A stretch of DNA of 34,681 nt from a virus. Made by a program: the position numbers and the translations under genes. Each line of letters begins with the position of its first letter. The stretch's first letter is position 1. The notes beneath the pieces were generated by a model, which had not been told where the DNA came from, made no database searches, and was given only the letters and a program-made list of their open reading frames with translations. Positions 18,101 through 28,500 of this stretch are shown piece by piece. The stretch is from positions 1 to 34,681 of IMG/VR virus record IMGVR_UViG_3300013129_000014. One strand, given 5' to 3'.

Positions 18101-18303
18101 AGGATATTACTGCCTACAGACAGTGTTCCTGTCCATGACCATGCAGTCTGACCGGGAGTGAACGTGACTCCAAAAGATGACCCATTGACCTGAATGGCCT
18201 GCGTATTGGTGTCCGTGGTCCCGGAAATGACCTGTTGGGGCACATCGGTCGAGTAATTCGTGCCGTTGGTCGGTAAAAGGATGACTGGTGCCGGGATGGC
18301 CAT
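15136..18303 (-). CDS. Baseplate wedge protein, gp6/J-like (1055 aa)
   Basis: From about residue 280 the sequence follows the Baseplate_J pattern: PGTVIRDIMDPVSEEMARVY, then an AxxQIALN-type helix region, RKGAESAAGYVTFYT, SYYNPQTKRYELSVDVRA, and later EGGYTKTAIAVPGVLNVRIE followed by VDLYIQG. The C-terminus has the helical segment and final beta domain usual for J/gp6 proteins, with QSEVIRVLQGVPDVSSIIV near residue 905. The N-terminal 270 residues are extra: one Ig-like domain (about 1-95) and an Fn3-like region. The J core is interrupted after about residue 600 by beta modules, one of which (HNATRGADYDLSG...VDYKF) also occurs in the giant protein. In T4-like baseplates gp6 forms the ring that joins the wedges. 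The start overlaps the gp25-like gene's stop as TAATG, consistent with W-J coupling. Confidence 0.88.
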   Translation of the reverse strand: MAIPAPVILLPTNGTNYSTDVPQQVISGTTDTNTQAIQVNGSSFGVTFTPGQTAWSWTGTLSVGSNILNIIGIETGTLIPSIPTTITVTVVQSENFVTVTPSTGAQIRRYQTSVEMVVAKNPEPQVLGYNFYVSTRSGGINGVYAPINTSLVTNYSFYNIDTKLLNQVVDTAGNLRVTTITEEVNTVFYFSATLDQTRFNALVSAGLIDNVAFSEEVPLFFVASALIYDTVAGQVTESAYSAELQGSPIIITTGIQDLPGRTQNDIILTFSNEQLNANKGTDTKPGTVIRDIMDPVSEEMARVYIIQDFLSRALSVGALQDFDDANGDGISDPVSTSTQKQVLQIALNLNSADAVQAIIDAQFDKLASNVDVTRKGAESAAGYVTFYTENPPIRDMYVYSGGLVANNGDLDAGIASQTYALQTTKVLSYKDKESYYNPQTKRYELSVDVRASLAGSSGNTDSYSITNTQSGVDSDFSVENPNPIAFGVDKETNHSLAGRIQLAMYADTGTEGGYTKTAIAVPGVLNVRIEKAGDPLMLRDYDAANDEHIGGKVDLYIQGMRSKQVSDQIAFEFGSIASQGQQSGALFNVINAVAFQFKTTDSRVTAHTPIFDVTRVHNATRGADYDLSGYQIIGDGDTIDLDEAKPLNQSIGLATTDVIRVDYKFRGSDLFILSYQPVTDIISVVGQISGPLTTDNYQLVKLDDPLMNGNSTIASDGLRIIYANGLPLSGLQTITNEAHILIIDVNESLKYLGVDPNSIIVKNQSLSITYLEGTDYRIVPGTSTVATAIRIIESGAITNGEVVMISYTAIENFTVTYSTNALLDDVQVKADQMKHACADAVAKQAVANAVDFTFTVIPKTSVYNAGMLTAQLQTAVSNYITQQDVGTPLTQSEVIRVLQGVPDVSSIIVPFSRMVKADGSQIVRDDIGKTQWQEFNTGLAKSFITTTSVLTYKTQANGGPSNLFRGVFEDSKGLILVEDPLEVSAGMGRAYIRSDGYLIVSTKDGKLPDDKSYSASYYVYGETGATDINVNSIESLTVGAFLVNFDNPRTQVTVL

Positions 18304-19034
18304 TAGTATGCCCCTGCGGTTCTAAGATACTGGGTATAATTTATCGGCTGTCCTGATGCGGACGTCACGAATACCTCTACCCGGATTATGGAGGGGTCAT
18401 TTGTATCCTGGTTTACGATGACCCTTTGAATGGACCCCAGGATTTCACCGGTCGTCACCGGCCGGGTTGTCCTGATATACTGCTGCTGCATATCTTTGAA
18501 CGTATTTAAAGAGCTGCTGATTCCCTGAATGATCCTACTCCGCAAATATTCCATGTCAAGAACGCGGGTCCCGATCAATTTTTTAAGAGGTGTCCCTGTA
18601 AACAGGTGGAAGGGGTTGCTACCCAATTCCGTAATCGTGAACTTTTCAAGGTTCTGGAGCAGGAGCTTCTCATTATGGGACTGGGCCAAATGTCCACGGA
18701 CATCATAAGAAATATCATCCAGATTTCCCAGACCAACGCATTTTGGGCAAAAGCCCTTAATTGTGTTATAGACGATCTCAAAGTAATCTTCCGTATTTTT
18801 CCATTTAAACTTAAACTGAACCATTCGGAGTTGATTAATGGTCACTGAAGTAGGATCAAAAACAACCAAATACTGTGTTTTATCCACTTTGTTATCAGAT
18901 GCCCATACATCCATACTCCCCGCATTGGCCAACGGCTTCAGGAGCCGGATGGTCTTTCGATCGGATTCCAGAAGGACCCTTTCCCGGTAAAGACGGTGGT
19001 CACAGACTGTTGGTAACGTCAGATCGTAGGACAT
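18303..19034 (-). CDS. Baseplate wedge protein, gp25/W-like, with candidate zinc site (243 aa)
   Basis: The C-terminal half has the gp25/GPW pattern: FTITELGSNPFHLFTGTPL at about 132-150, LIGTRV, helices with an MQQQ stretch, and TTGEILGSIQRVIV near 194-207 followed by paired strands. A possible metal site precedes it: Cys96-x2-Cys99 (CPKC) and His115-x4-His120 in DVRGHLAQSH. T4 gp25 has no such site that I know of, but a Cys-x2-Cys motif before a GSNPFH-type segment appears in longer gp25-like phage proteins as I remember them. The N-terminal ~90 residues are beta-rich and unassigned. Next to the J-like gene, this is very probably the conserved sheath-initiating wedge protein. The ATG at 19034 has no clear ribosome-binding site; the 33-base AT-rich leader ends in TATATTAC. 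Confidence 0.75.
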   Translation of the reverse strand: MSYDLTLPTVCDHRLYRERVLLESDRKTIRLLKPLANAGSMDVWASDNKVDKTQYLVVFDPTSVTINQLRMVQFKFKWKNTEDYFEIVYNTIKGFCPKCVGLGNLDDISYDVRGHLAQSHNEKLLLQNLEKFTITELGSNPFHLFTGTPLKKLIGTRVLDMEYLRSRIIQGISSSLNTFKDMQQQYIRTTRPVTTGEILGSIQRVIVNQDTNDPSIIRVEVFVTSASGQPINYTQYLRTAGAY

Positions 19035-19067
19035 GTAATATAGAGTTTCGATTAAAAGAGTATCAGT

Positions 19068-20567
19068 TTAAACGGTTAATGGACCACCAACCCAGGTAAG
19101 GGTACGAAGATATGCAATCACATTTAAAAGGATTGATTTCTTTTGGTCTTCCGTAGCTTTTCCATTCAAAATCAACCCATTCAAGGAATCCACAAGATCC
19201 GTAACAAGAGATAAAAGGGTCTCTTGTTTGGGGGTGTAGGCCATAAAATTGGTCCCGTCGATAATAAAAACCATCCCGGCACCTGGTTTTGTATTATCCG
19301 CGGCTACTGCATCCCCCGACTTTTTAATTGTAGAGGGCCATAAATCAGAAACGGCTGCAAGAACATCGGCATCCGTGGCAGGTGTCGTTACTGCAGTGGC
19401 GGTAACCTTTGCATAATCCTCTGTCCCCTTGGCAACGGTTACATCCTGAACTGTTGCTCGGGCATCTTTTTGAGCTTGTTCCGGAGTAATCGGGGTACAT
19501 GGGGGTATCCCCACAAAAGAGTCAGAATATTTACCCCGAAGATGATCAAGAACACATTCTTTTAAACTTCCCAGCTGGTATGGGGTGTAATACGTTTTAC
19601 CAAAGGTTTTTATCATGGCGATGGGGTACGAGGCATTGTACTGGCTCATGGCTGTATCCGAGGGAGGCGGCGCCGGATTCTGCCTGAGAAAAGTCGCAGA
19701 CTTGTTTCGGTTTGCAATGGTAGCCGTAAGCAGCTTTGTGTACTGATTTACCTTTTCATCGATATCCGAGGACTCCGCCCCAACCCGGGCTAGAGTCAAG
19801 TATCCTTCAATCAACCCCTGATTGGCCGGGTCACCCGGATCCTGAAGATTTAATTTAGATGAACCATTAGTATTTCTGAACTCTGGAAAAGACGCTGCAT
19901 GGGCACCAAAGAGTTGTCGATATGTTTGAAGATCTTGGGCGGATTTTACATCAAATTGAGGCCAGTTACGAACCAACACCCCGTTTGCATCCGGGGCAGA
20001 AGTCATTGAATAGTACGTGGTGCTTAAATTTTGAAGAAACAGTAAAGAAGCCACCCGGCTACGAGCAATCCGGTCTTTCTCCATAGACGCCGCGGTAATA
20101 CCTTTGCCCTGATTTTCATTTTTCGTTAAAAGGGCATTGATTTCTTCAAGTCTATTTGTCTTGTTCCGGATATTAGCTTGGATCTCTTTATACCGGTCTT
20201 CGAGATTTTTGATTTTCTTTTGGAAGGTCTCAACACCTGCTAGACGTGCCGCCTTCTTTGACGCATCAGAGGATTCTGTAACCGGGGCCACAAAACCATA
20301 ATTTGTATTTTTGAATGACTGAATTGGCGGTACAGTCATGTCCCTGTCCGCTTTCATGTCCTCGATATCCCGAAGGCTCAAATTGTTGTAAAATTTTTGC
20401 TGTGTCGCTTGTACCTGTTGTTCCAATCCTTGCTTCTCTAATTGGAGCACTTGCAAATCACGTTGAATAATATCCCGTTCAACGCGTAATGCCATCACAT
20501 TATTGCCAATAACGCCCTTATTCTCATTAAGGGCATCTGGTGCACTTTTATTTACTGGATTCCCCAT
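19068..20567 (-). CDS. Uncharacterised coiled-coil structural protein (499 aa)
   Basis: The N-terminal region has two strong coiled-coil predictions by eye, about residues 25-70 (RDLQVLQLEKQGLEQQVQAT) and about 110-150 (FQKKIKNLEDRYKEIQANIR). The rest is mixed: a proline patch PAPPPSD near 300 and a C-terminal region that alternates helices and short strands, ending WVGGPLTV. I do not recognise the family. It lies between a helix/Fn3-like protein and the gp25-like wedge gene, so a rod-like connector or assembly protein of the baseplate is likely. The start has AGGA about eight bases upstream, sharing bases with the TAG of the preceding gene. Confidence 0.75.
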   Translation of the reverse strand: MGNPVNKSAPDALNENKGVIGNNVMALRVERDIIQRDLQVLQLEKQGLEQQVQATQQKFYNNLSLRDIEDMKADRDMTVPPIQSFKNTNYGFVAPVTESSDASKKAARLAGVETFQKKIKNLEDRYKEIQANIRNKTNRLEEINALLTKNENQGKGITAASMEKDRIARSRVASLLFLQNLSTTYYSMTSAPDANGVLVRNWPQFDVKSAQDLQTYRQLFGAHAASFPEFRNTNGSSKLNLQDPGDPANQGLIEGYLTLARVGAESSDIDEKVNQYTKLLTATIANRNKSATFLRQNPAPPPSDTAMSQYNASYPIAMIKTFGKTYYTPYQLGSLKECVLDHLRGKYSDSFVGIPPCTPITPEQAQKDARATVQDVTVAKGTEDYAKVTATAVTTPATDADVLAAVSDLWPSTIKKSGDAVAADNTKPGAGMVFIIDGTNFMAYTPKQETLLSLVTDLVDSLNGLILNGKATEDQKKSILLNVIAYLRTLTWVGGPLTV

Positions 20568-20576
20568 AAGATTTTC

Positions 20577-22286
20577 CTACTTTTTCAAAAACCCTTGAAG
20601 AGTGTCAATAAGCGTTTTGATTACCGCTATCTGTTCCTTGTACTTCTGGAGCTCTTCAGGACTCAAGCCCTGCGTCCCACCCAAACCTAAACCATACATA
20701 AATACCGCGCCGGCCGTAGTACCGTTGGGCCCGCTAAAAGGAGGTATATCCGGTGGTACAGTAGCCCCTGCTACCGCATTATAAAACGCTTTGTTACCGC
20801 CCTTTACTCCGGGGACAATCAGCAATGCGGCCGATTGGCTCTTAAGAACACCCTGTATGTAATCAATCACCTGCACCATGGTTTCAACCAATCCCAAATA
20901 ATACAGGATCTTTTCCTTAACTTGTTTAACAAAATCTGAGAAGGAATCTGACGCATCTATCGTTCCCCCCTGCAGAGTTTTCAAAGCCCCGTCAATCATA
21001 TCCACCAGGTCCCCAATCCAAGGAACCATGGCTTTGGCTTGGATTGAATTCCATTTACCTATTTTAAACTCCCCGGGGGTAATAATCTCAAACATCCCGT
21101 TTGAATGCTCCGTAATATTCACTGCCTCCGTTGCATCAGAGCACCATTTAACTTCAACAGCAATTTCCTGGGAAAAGTCTCCCTCAACCGCCCCCATGGC
21201 ATTACCAAAATTTGAAGTAATTACATAATAAACCGTTAAAGGAGTTTTTTCATCCGGTACAAAAGGCTGCCCCGGATTATTCGTACCGCCCATTTCATAG
21301 TCGACATAGGACGTTCCCGGGAAATCCACCACTACAGGACTCCCCTCATTAAACTCAACGTCCTTATATGTCTTCTTCAATTCTGTAGGCCAGATCCAAT
21401 TGTTCGCTTGAGCCAGCTGCATCAATGTCAGAACACCTTTAGGCCCCACAATACCCTCTGGTTCCATTTTTACAGGTAGGGTACCAGAGCCCCCTGATTG
21501 CTGACTACGGTAGACCTTATAAAAGGATGCCTGGAGAGGGGTGGCTTCCCATGAAACTTCAATTCCGAAACGAACTTTACCATCCTTATCCTTAAAATAT
21601 CCCGGCCGGCCACTCAGGTTGATCGGGGGAGGAGGTGCAAGATTGAATTCAAACAACTTTTTGAGATCAATCATTTGATTCAATGCTTTTAAAGAAGAGA
21701 AAAATTGGCTGATGTTATCCGAGTCAACAACAAGAACGATACCTCCAACAATATCCCCAGACCCAAAATTCGGCCGGCGTTTATCAGTTGGATCCACAAG
21801 GGATGCCTGAAAACGAGATAAGAACCCTTGAAAACCTCCAGTGGAAAGAGCCATGACATTAAAATTGGCCAGGGCGTCAGGCATTAAAGCCGGAGGAACA
21901 TATACATTGGCATATATCCCCACCTGTCCCATGCTCTTGGAAAAATCTTGTAGTGTATCCCTCATCATTTGAATTAAAGCATTAATGGCCTTGGCAAAAG
22001 AACTGAATGTGTTTATGAACATCTCAACGATATTCATGATCGGGACGACAACCGTTGTGATAAAGGTGCTGAACTGTTTCAGCGGACCCTTAATAGCGGT
22101 CAATGTCTGAGTAATAGCCCCCGGAACGCTGATTTGAATTTTATTCCATTGTCCCCCTGAAGTATTCAACTGTAACCCAGTATTGGACCCGATTGAATCT
22201 AATAAAGCCTGTGCGGCCATCTGAGAGTTATTCTCATTCTGAGCCTGGGCTATGATGGCCGGGAGAGTTTTATTATTTGACGCCAT
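20577..22286 (-). CDS. Uncharacterised structural protein with hydrophobic helices and an Fn3-like domain (569 aa)
   Basis: Residues 55-120 are a hydrophobic amphipathic helical stretch (TTVVVPIMNIVEMFIN near 77-92), and a similar region recurs at about 430-500 (MVPWIGDLVDMIDG). Between them, about 218-395, is an Fn3-like domain beginning after a tetraproline (APPPPINLSG) with VRFGIEVSWEATP and FYKVYRS strands, and TVYYVITSN further on. A short C-terminal helix ends DTLQGFLKK. No family name comes to mind; proteins with long hydrophobic helices at this place could line the hub or contact the membrane during infection, but that is speculation. The ATG lies 14 bases inside the 86-residue gene, with AGGA 13 bases upstream. 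Confidence 0.75.
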   Translation of the reverse strand: MASNNKTLPAIIAQAQNENNSQMAAQALLDSIGSNTGLQLNTSGGQWNKIQISVPGAITQTLTAIKGPLKQFSTFITTVVVPIMNIVEMFINTFSSFAKAINALIQMMRDTLQDFSKSMGQVGIYANVYVPPALMPDALANFNVMALSTGGFQGFLSRFQASLVDPTDKRRPNFGSGDIVGGIVLVVDSDNISQFFSSLKALNQMIDLKKLFEFNLAPPPPINLSGRPGYFKDKDGKVRFGIEVSWEATPLQASFYKVYRSQQSGGSGTLPVKMEPEGIVGPKGVLTLMQLAQANNWIWPTELKKTYKDVEFNEGSPVVVDFPGTSYVDYEMGGTNNPGQPFVPDEKTPLTVYYVITSNFGNAMGAVEGDFSQEIAVEVKWCSDATEAVNITEHSNGMFEIITPGEFKIGKWNSIQAKAMVPWIGDLVDMIDGALKTLQGGTIDASDSFSDFVKQVKEKILYYLGLVETMVQVIDYIQGVLKSQSAALLIVPGVKGGNKAFYNAVAGATVPPDIPPFSGPNGTTAGAVFMYGLGLGGTQGLSPEELQKYKEQIAVIKTLIDTLQGFLKK

Positions 22287-22533
22287 GGAATTTTTTTATC
22301 CTGTCAAGTTCTTTGACCAACGATTTTATCTGAATGGTCGCCGTTGTCTGCAAAAGGCCCTTCATATCCTCCAACTCTTTTATCATTTTCTCAGAGTCAA
22401 AGGTTGACCATTTCAACTGAGGCCCTTGTTGATCTCCAGTGCTGACTGATTCGACTCCAGGATCGCTTCCGCCTGTTTCAGACGGGCTTCGCTCCCCTGT
22501 CTGCGGTTGAATCGGTTGTTCGCCCATGTCCAT
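22273..22533 (-). CDS. Small overlapping gene, disordered N-terminus plus helix (86 aa)
   Basis: The first 121 bases of this gene lie inside the 3' end of the giant gene in another frame. The start at 22533 is backed by a purine-rich stretch on the minus strand (GGAGGGGTGGGGGATTT just before the ATG). The product has a Gly/Ser/Pro/Gln-rich, probably disordered N-terminus of about 45 residues and then an amphipathic helix (MIKELEDMKGLLQTTATIQI). The helical part lies almost entirely outside the overlap. An alternative is a shorter protein starting at the internal Met at about residue 50. It ends 14 bases into the 569-residue gene. Function unknown. Confidence 0.6.
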   Translation of the reverse strand: MDMGEQPIQPQTGERSPSETGGSDPGVESVSTGDQQGPQLKWSTFDSEKMIKELEDMKGLLQTTATIQIKSLVKELDRIKKFHGVK

Positions 22534-25500
22534 AAATCCCCCACCCCTCCATCCGTAGACCTGAGAAGTTCCTCATTGGCAAAGTTTCTCAAAATCTGCG
22601 GGTCACGTGTTTGATCCAAATATGTGTAACGGGAAATAACCAAAGGATCCCGAACAAGCAGATAGTCTGTACGATCAGACAGAATTTTCTCATCAATCGT
22701 GGCATAAACCACGTAACATGGATCAAGTCCACGATATACTGTAGCATCAGGATTAATGCTTCCCGTGGCATCCAAGAAAGCCCTCGAACGCCTGGAATTG
22801 TATACGGGGGACCCAGTAGCATCCAATCCTGTGATTTGATTAATCGCATTCTTCATGGACAGAACAGTCGTGTAATCGGTATATGGTAAAGAAACCCCAG
22901 TATAATCCGTGCGCTCATTCCAATAAATATTCAACCCAGAAGAATCCACCCGATAGCTCTGATTGGTCATATCAAAGTACACGGTAAACAAAGGCCCGGG
23001 TAACGCCGAATCAAAGTGAATGAAAGTCCCCGATGCTGAAATAGATCCGGAGGTAGTATCAAGATGACCGAAGGCATAGGCGGGATTATACACGGGAGAG
23101 GCATCCACTCCCGGAACGGTATTCCCTATAGCATTGCTTAACGAATTGACCGTGGGGTATGTCGCATATGAAAACGGATAATTCGTCGGCCCGGGAAGAG
23201 TGATCGTAATTCCCGTGACATTTGATGAAAAAGTCGGGGTCGCCGTGTATACCGTCAATGCTTCCGCGGTATTGCGGAGGGGGACAGGAGTATACCCGCT
23301 GACTGATGTGGTTCCCTGTACCTTCAGGGAACTGTACGAATAAAGCCCCGCAGCATACGTCAGACTGGCATCCCACCCCGCTTCCGCAGAGATGGTATTG
23401 GTCATGTCCTGAATTAATGGATAAGTGCTGTATGCCTTGGAGATCGTACGTAAAGAGGTTCCATCCGTATAGGATAGAACAAGATTGGTTAGAGTTGTCT
23501 GGAATGCCGGATTGGATGCATTGAAGGCCAAGGTCAGGACAGGAGCCATACCCCCAAAATTGATCTGCGTTCCCGGGGCAATATTGCTTATTGTCCCCGA
23601 CTGAGGCTGCAGAGTCCCATACACATAGGATTGATTGTCATAAAGCAGATTTACATGAAGGTTAGGAATATGGGTCAATTCGTAAACGATATCATTAATG
23701 TCCGGATAGGATGCATAAAGATATTCAAACGTACCCGCATTACAATCAATACGAAGGGCTGTGGAGTCTATGGACAACGCCCGGATTGTGTCCGTGGTCC
23801 AGATGCTCATCAGCGGGCTGTTCGGGCCGGCCATCAGGGTCACTGGACTTCCTGGTCCGGGCACCGGAGACACTGCCACAACAGGAATGGTACCGTAGGT
23901 ATAATCTGCGGATAAAAACCCAGGTAATACCGGCATGAAACCCGGGCTGGTTAAGGCAGAGGCCAGGGCCCCAATGGTTACAGGGAAGAATGCAGATAGA
24001 ATCTGCGGAGCACCATTATCAGTCCAATACAGATTCACACCGCTACCCGTTACTTCATACTGAGGATTACCAAGATCGAATTTTACATTGAACACGGAAG
24101 AAGGGGCATTCATGTAAATGGACGTTCCAGGCAGGCCCGTTGCCACAATACCATCTATCACCTGGAAAGGCCCCGAAGGGAAGTCTGGAGCAATAGAATT
24201 AACCAGAGTGTATCCCGGAGGTAGCGCTGATATGATACTTCCAAGTGTTGGATAAGACCCCAGATTATACGTTGTATCACTCAACACCAGTTGGGCCGTA
24301 TCAGAGTGATATTTGGGCTTAAAAACCATCTCAAATACCGGGGACTGGGAGCCCGCATTAATCTGAACATTAAACCTGGCAAATCCTGATGTTATCGTAA
24401 GATTGGTGTAATCATACCAAGATGCGTTGGGGGTGCTGTATATACCGAATCCAGGGACAGCATCTATCGCCCGGGTCAAATCCCCCAGCTTTGGGTAAGT
24501 GGTAAATGGGAATGTTTTAGTTACAGAACCTTCATCCTCTACCCAGAATAATCCCAAACTTGTAGGTACTGTATAACAAGTAGGATCGGGTCGTAATGAA
24601 TCTTGAATGATATAAAACAAAGCGGACGACTCATCCAGATTGAACCGGGCCTGATTGGTCGCACTATACTGATAGGGCACGTCCATCATTGACCATGTGC
24701 CATTGAACTCTGTATTATCCGTGGCACTATAAACCCGTGGAGAATAATCAAAGGAATCTATTGTTGCATTGAGAATTCTACGGTCGTACCCAGCGGGGAC
24801 TTCAAGAATGAAAGAATACTGACCATCAATAGGTGTTATACCCGCACCCGTGTGATCTACCCCAATGCTAGAAGCGTTAATGCCCGCAATGAATTGACGA
24901 GTGCTATCGAAATCCAGGGCCCACTGCCAATCCCCGTTTTTCCCTTCCCAGTCATTTGCAATGGACCAGTTATACGCATTGGCCGGCACCGTGGCATTGT
25001 ACATGGCTACGGCATTGTCATGAGCCAGTGTAGCGTCCCCATAACTTGGAGTAATCGATGGCTCCTGCATGATTATTTCAGTGGCCGTGATTTCTTTTTG
25101 GAGTCGATCAAGTTCCAGAGCAGTGAGATTTGCTTCTTTTACAATATGCGAATGGGCTTCATTAACCTGGGTCAAAAAGTTAAGACGGTTCAGACGATCC
25201 GGAAACCCAGCTTCAATTACTGCGAACATGTCCTGATATTCATTCAAAGAATACCCCGCCACCGTACCCATCATATGGTCATGTTCCAGCTTCAACAGGG
25301 CAGATTCAGGATTCTGGCCGGTACGATCGAGGTTCCCAATGGAAGTTGCCCATGGAGTAAAGCCCAGTTTCTGGTTGGCCGACCCCGGCCCTATGATTAA
25401 AGAATTAACGGTACTGTCCGACCGAATAACCAATGCCGTCTTATATCCGTAGGGATCCGCAGGACTTAGTATAGGCTCATAGGATATTTTAATACCCCCT

Positions 25501-28500
25501 ATTGCCGAGGTCAGTGTGCTGGCAATCTGCGGTCCGGTCAACTGCGGCGGCGAGAACATATACCACAGCATTATGCTCATAGGATCCGGAAGAGGCGGGA
25601 CAAGCGGATAAGAGAACGTGTAGCTTTTTAGGACTCCGTCCACATACACATTAAACTCGTCCCCTGTAATGCTAAGTCCAAAATTGTTTGATCGGTTACC
25701 ATTTACTTTTGCCCCAAGATGCCCATCATCATCGTAGAAAGGATAAAGAGTGGATGCAGCAAAAAGTTCCCCATTATCTGTATCCGTCGTTGATGGTTCC
25801 GTGAACGAGTCTACCAGTTGAATATGAGTATTGGAGAGAACCTGATTGATCTCATACCGCTTATTGGAAGTCCCCCGGCCAATAAAATCCCCATTGGTCA
25901 ATTGCTGGCTCCAGTTGGTCCCTATACCACAAACATCTAAGGAGCCTTTGGTAAAGAGAGCTGCATTTGTCCGCATTTCCCCAGTTAAAGGATTACAACG
26001 AAGTGGGGGCATTCCGGTATAATCCGTCTGTGCGAATATCCGATTATAGACCTTGGTGGCCTGGAGTTGCTGAGCATTTGTGAACATGCCGTCATTGTTG
26101 AACAGTTTCAGACCTTCCGCAGCCCAGAATTCCAATCCGTAAGCATAAACCCTATTGGAGAAGAAATCATAAATGTCTTTAAATACCCGGCATTCAATCT
26201 CCGCATCCTTACGGCGGTATTCATCATTTGCCAGGCCCCCAGAGGAGTTGCCCGAATTTTCATCGCCCGCGACCTCGCCACCCTGACCCACATTACCATT
26301 CAGTTGCTTGGCTTCTTCTTTAAGCCGCGGCGCCGATACCAGATTAAAAAAGTCCCGCCGGCTTAAAGCTTGTATGTAAAATTGATCCAGATTGTCATAT
26401 TCATAGGATGCTACGACTTTAGACTTTTGCGGAAGACTCGTGAAATAATTCAAAGAAAAGGATGTGGTAGTATCCCCCATGAACCGTTGACCCATATAAT
26501 CAAGGTTCAGCCGATCACCCTCAACAAGACCATGGTCAAGAAGAATACCGTTGATTGGGGTCAACGTATATGACGTATAGTCTGTGCCATTAAACCGAAG
26601 TTCTCGGCCCACATAAAGCAGAGCACTTGAATCCTTCCAGAAGTATTTAACCCCGTCCGTGGGAGCCAGTTTCCGGCTCGGCCATAGGGGTTCCCATACA
26701 AGGGCCTGAACATTAGGTATTACAGATAATCCGGATGATATATCTGAAAGGGTTGTTGATGAGTCAAACGGGAATACCTGCCCCTGCACATATAAAGCAG
26801 ATGAATCCACAAAGAATGAAATTTGGGAAGTTCCGTCTGTATTTAAAATCAGACCCGGTTGAGGAATAACTGAAATGATGGGGTCAACAGGATTAAGATC
26901 GGTCTCTCCAGAAGCATATAAAGGCTGATCACTATATTCAAGGGATGCCAAGGATACCGGATCTGTCACATCCACAACGACTTTTGACGCCAGCTGTACC
27001 GTGGTTATTCGATTGGCATGATCATAAGAGGTTCCAGCTACAGCATAAACGTAATCCCCGATTTTGATTACCGTATCACGACGGAAAATCCGGTGAATAT
27101 TTGGACCTTTGAATTGCAGGAAGGCCACCCCGGAAATGACGGGTTCCGCGGACAAGGGCACCGGCAGAAATGTCACGGTACTGTCAGAGACCGTAATAAT
27201 GGGATTGACCATCTGTTCAGGGATCTGCGTCCGCAGAGTAACCGCAGTATCTGGATCCTGGTATGAAACAGAATCAATGAAAAAAAGATATTTGATTTGA
27301 GCATCCGGCTGCTGCAGACCCAGAATACACCCGGCCGGGAATTGGGCTGTTGCATCCACCCCTTCAAAAATGACCTGATTGGTACCACCAGGGAGGGAGA
27401 AGTAATTCACCGTTACAGGGGCAAACTGCAGGTTGTCCGAGGTAAATTTATAGGATACCTGAATGTCATCATGAGAGCCCATGCCAATGGCCAGGTTGGT
27501 TGCATCTTGTTCCAATGTAACCATCTGACCGTTTACATATACCCCGGAAATATTATAGGTCGCATCTCTTGTTGCATTATAAACAGACACCACCCCGGAG
27601 TATGAAGCAGCCAGATCCACCCGTGTATCGTAAATTGATACTGTAAACGATGATGCGGATTGAACGGAAGCATTCGTCTGATAGGCCGTGCAGATCGAAG
27701 TGGTCCCGTCATAGGACATGCCGTTAATCTGCTGGGATGTCGGGATGTATGAAATTAAAAATGGGCCGGCTCCGGCAGGATTGAACAGGGTCACCATGCC
27801 CGTTTGGTAACTGATATGAAAATCATCGTCAGCCAACAGGACGTTGGTTCCATCTTGAATCATGACGGAATCTCGTTTCACCGGCCAGAATTCCGTTCGG
27901 AAAGTCGTCTGGCCTGGAATTAGATTCAGCGTCTTGTTCCTGATAGACGTGCCATCGACCATGTAATTAAAGATGTACTCTTGGCCGGCCGACGGGCGAT
28001 CCTGGGTCCGGGGCTTGTACCGGCCTGATTTAGGCTGAAACAAAAGAACGTCATCAACCTGTGGAGGGAAAGAGACCTTCTGCCGGGTGCCGTCCAGATA
28101 TACGGAGAATCCCATATCTACCAGGAGACTGCGATCCGCAGCAACGTACTTCACCAAAGGTTCATTGGTTGTAAAATCAGCATATGAACCAATGCCGGAA
28201 TTGTATTCAACCACATAATCAGTGGGCCATGTCTGCACGGTACTGTCCAGGTAGACCATTTCCGATCGGGGCATGATGCCCGAAATGGGCTGATTATCCG
28301 ACCCCAGAAATGGCAGGACACCTTCCTCCGTGGTCAATGAATTCAATGTACCCTGGGCCCCTTTTAAGAACATCAGATTGGCAACCTGACGCTGATCAAA
28401 GGGTAGCGGGGGCTCCCATATCGGATTTGGGGAGTATGATACGATATAGTCTCGGTTGCCGTCAGGATATCTATCCTGGAGCTGATTATTTATCAAAACG

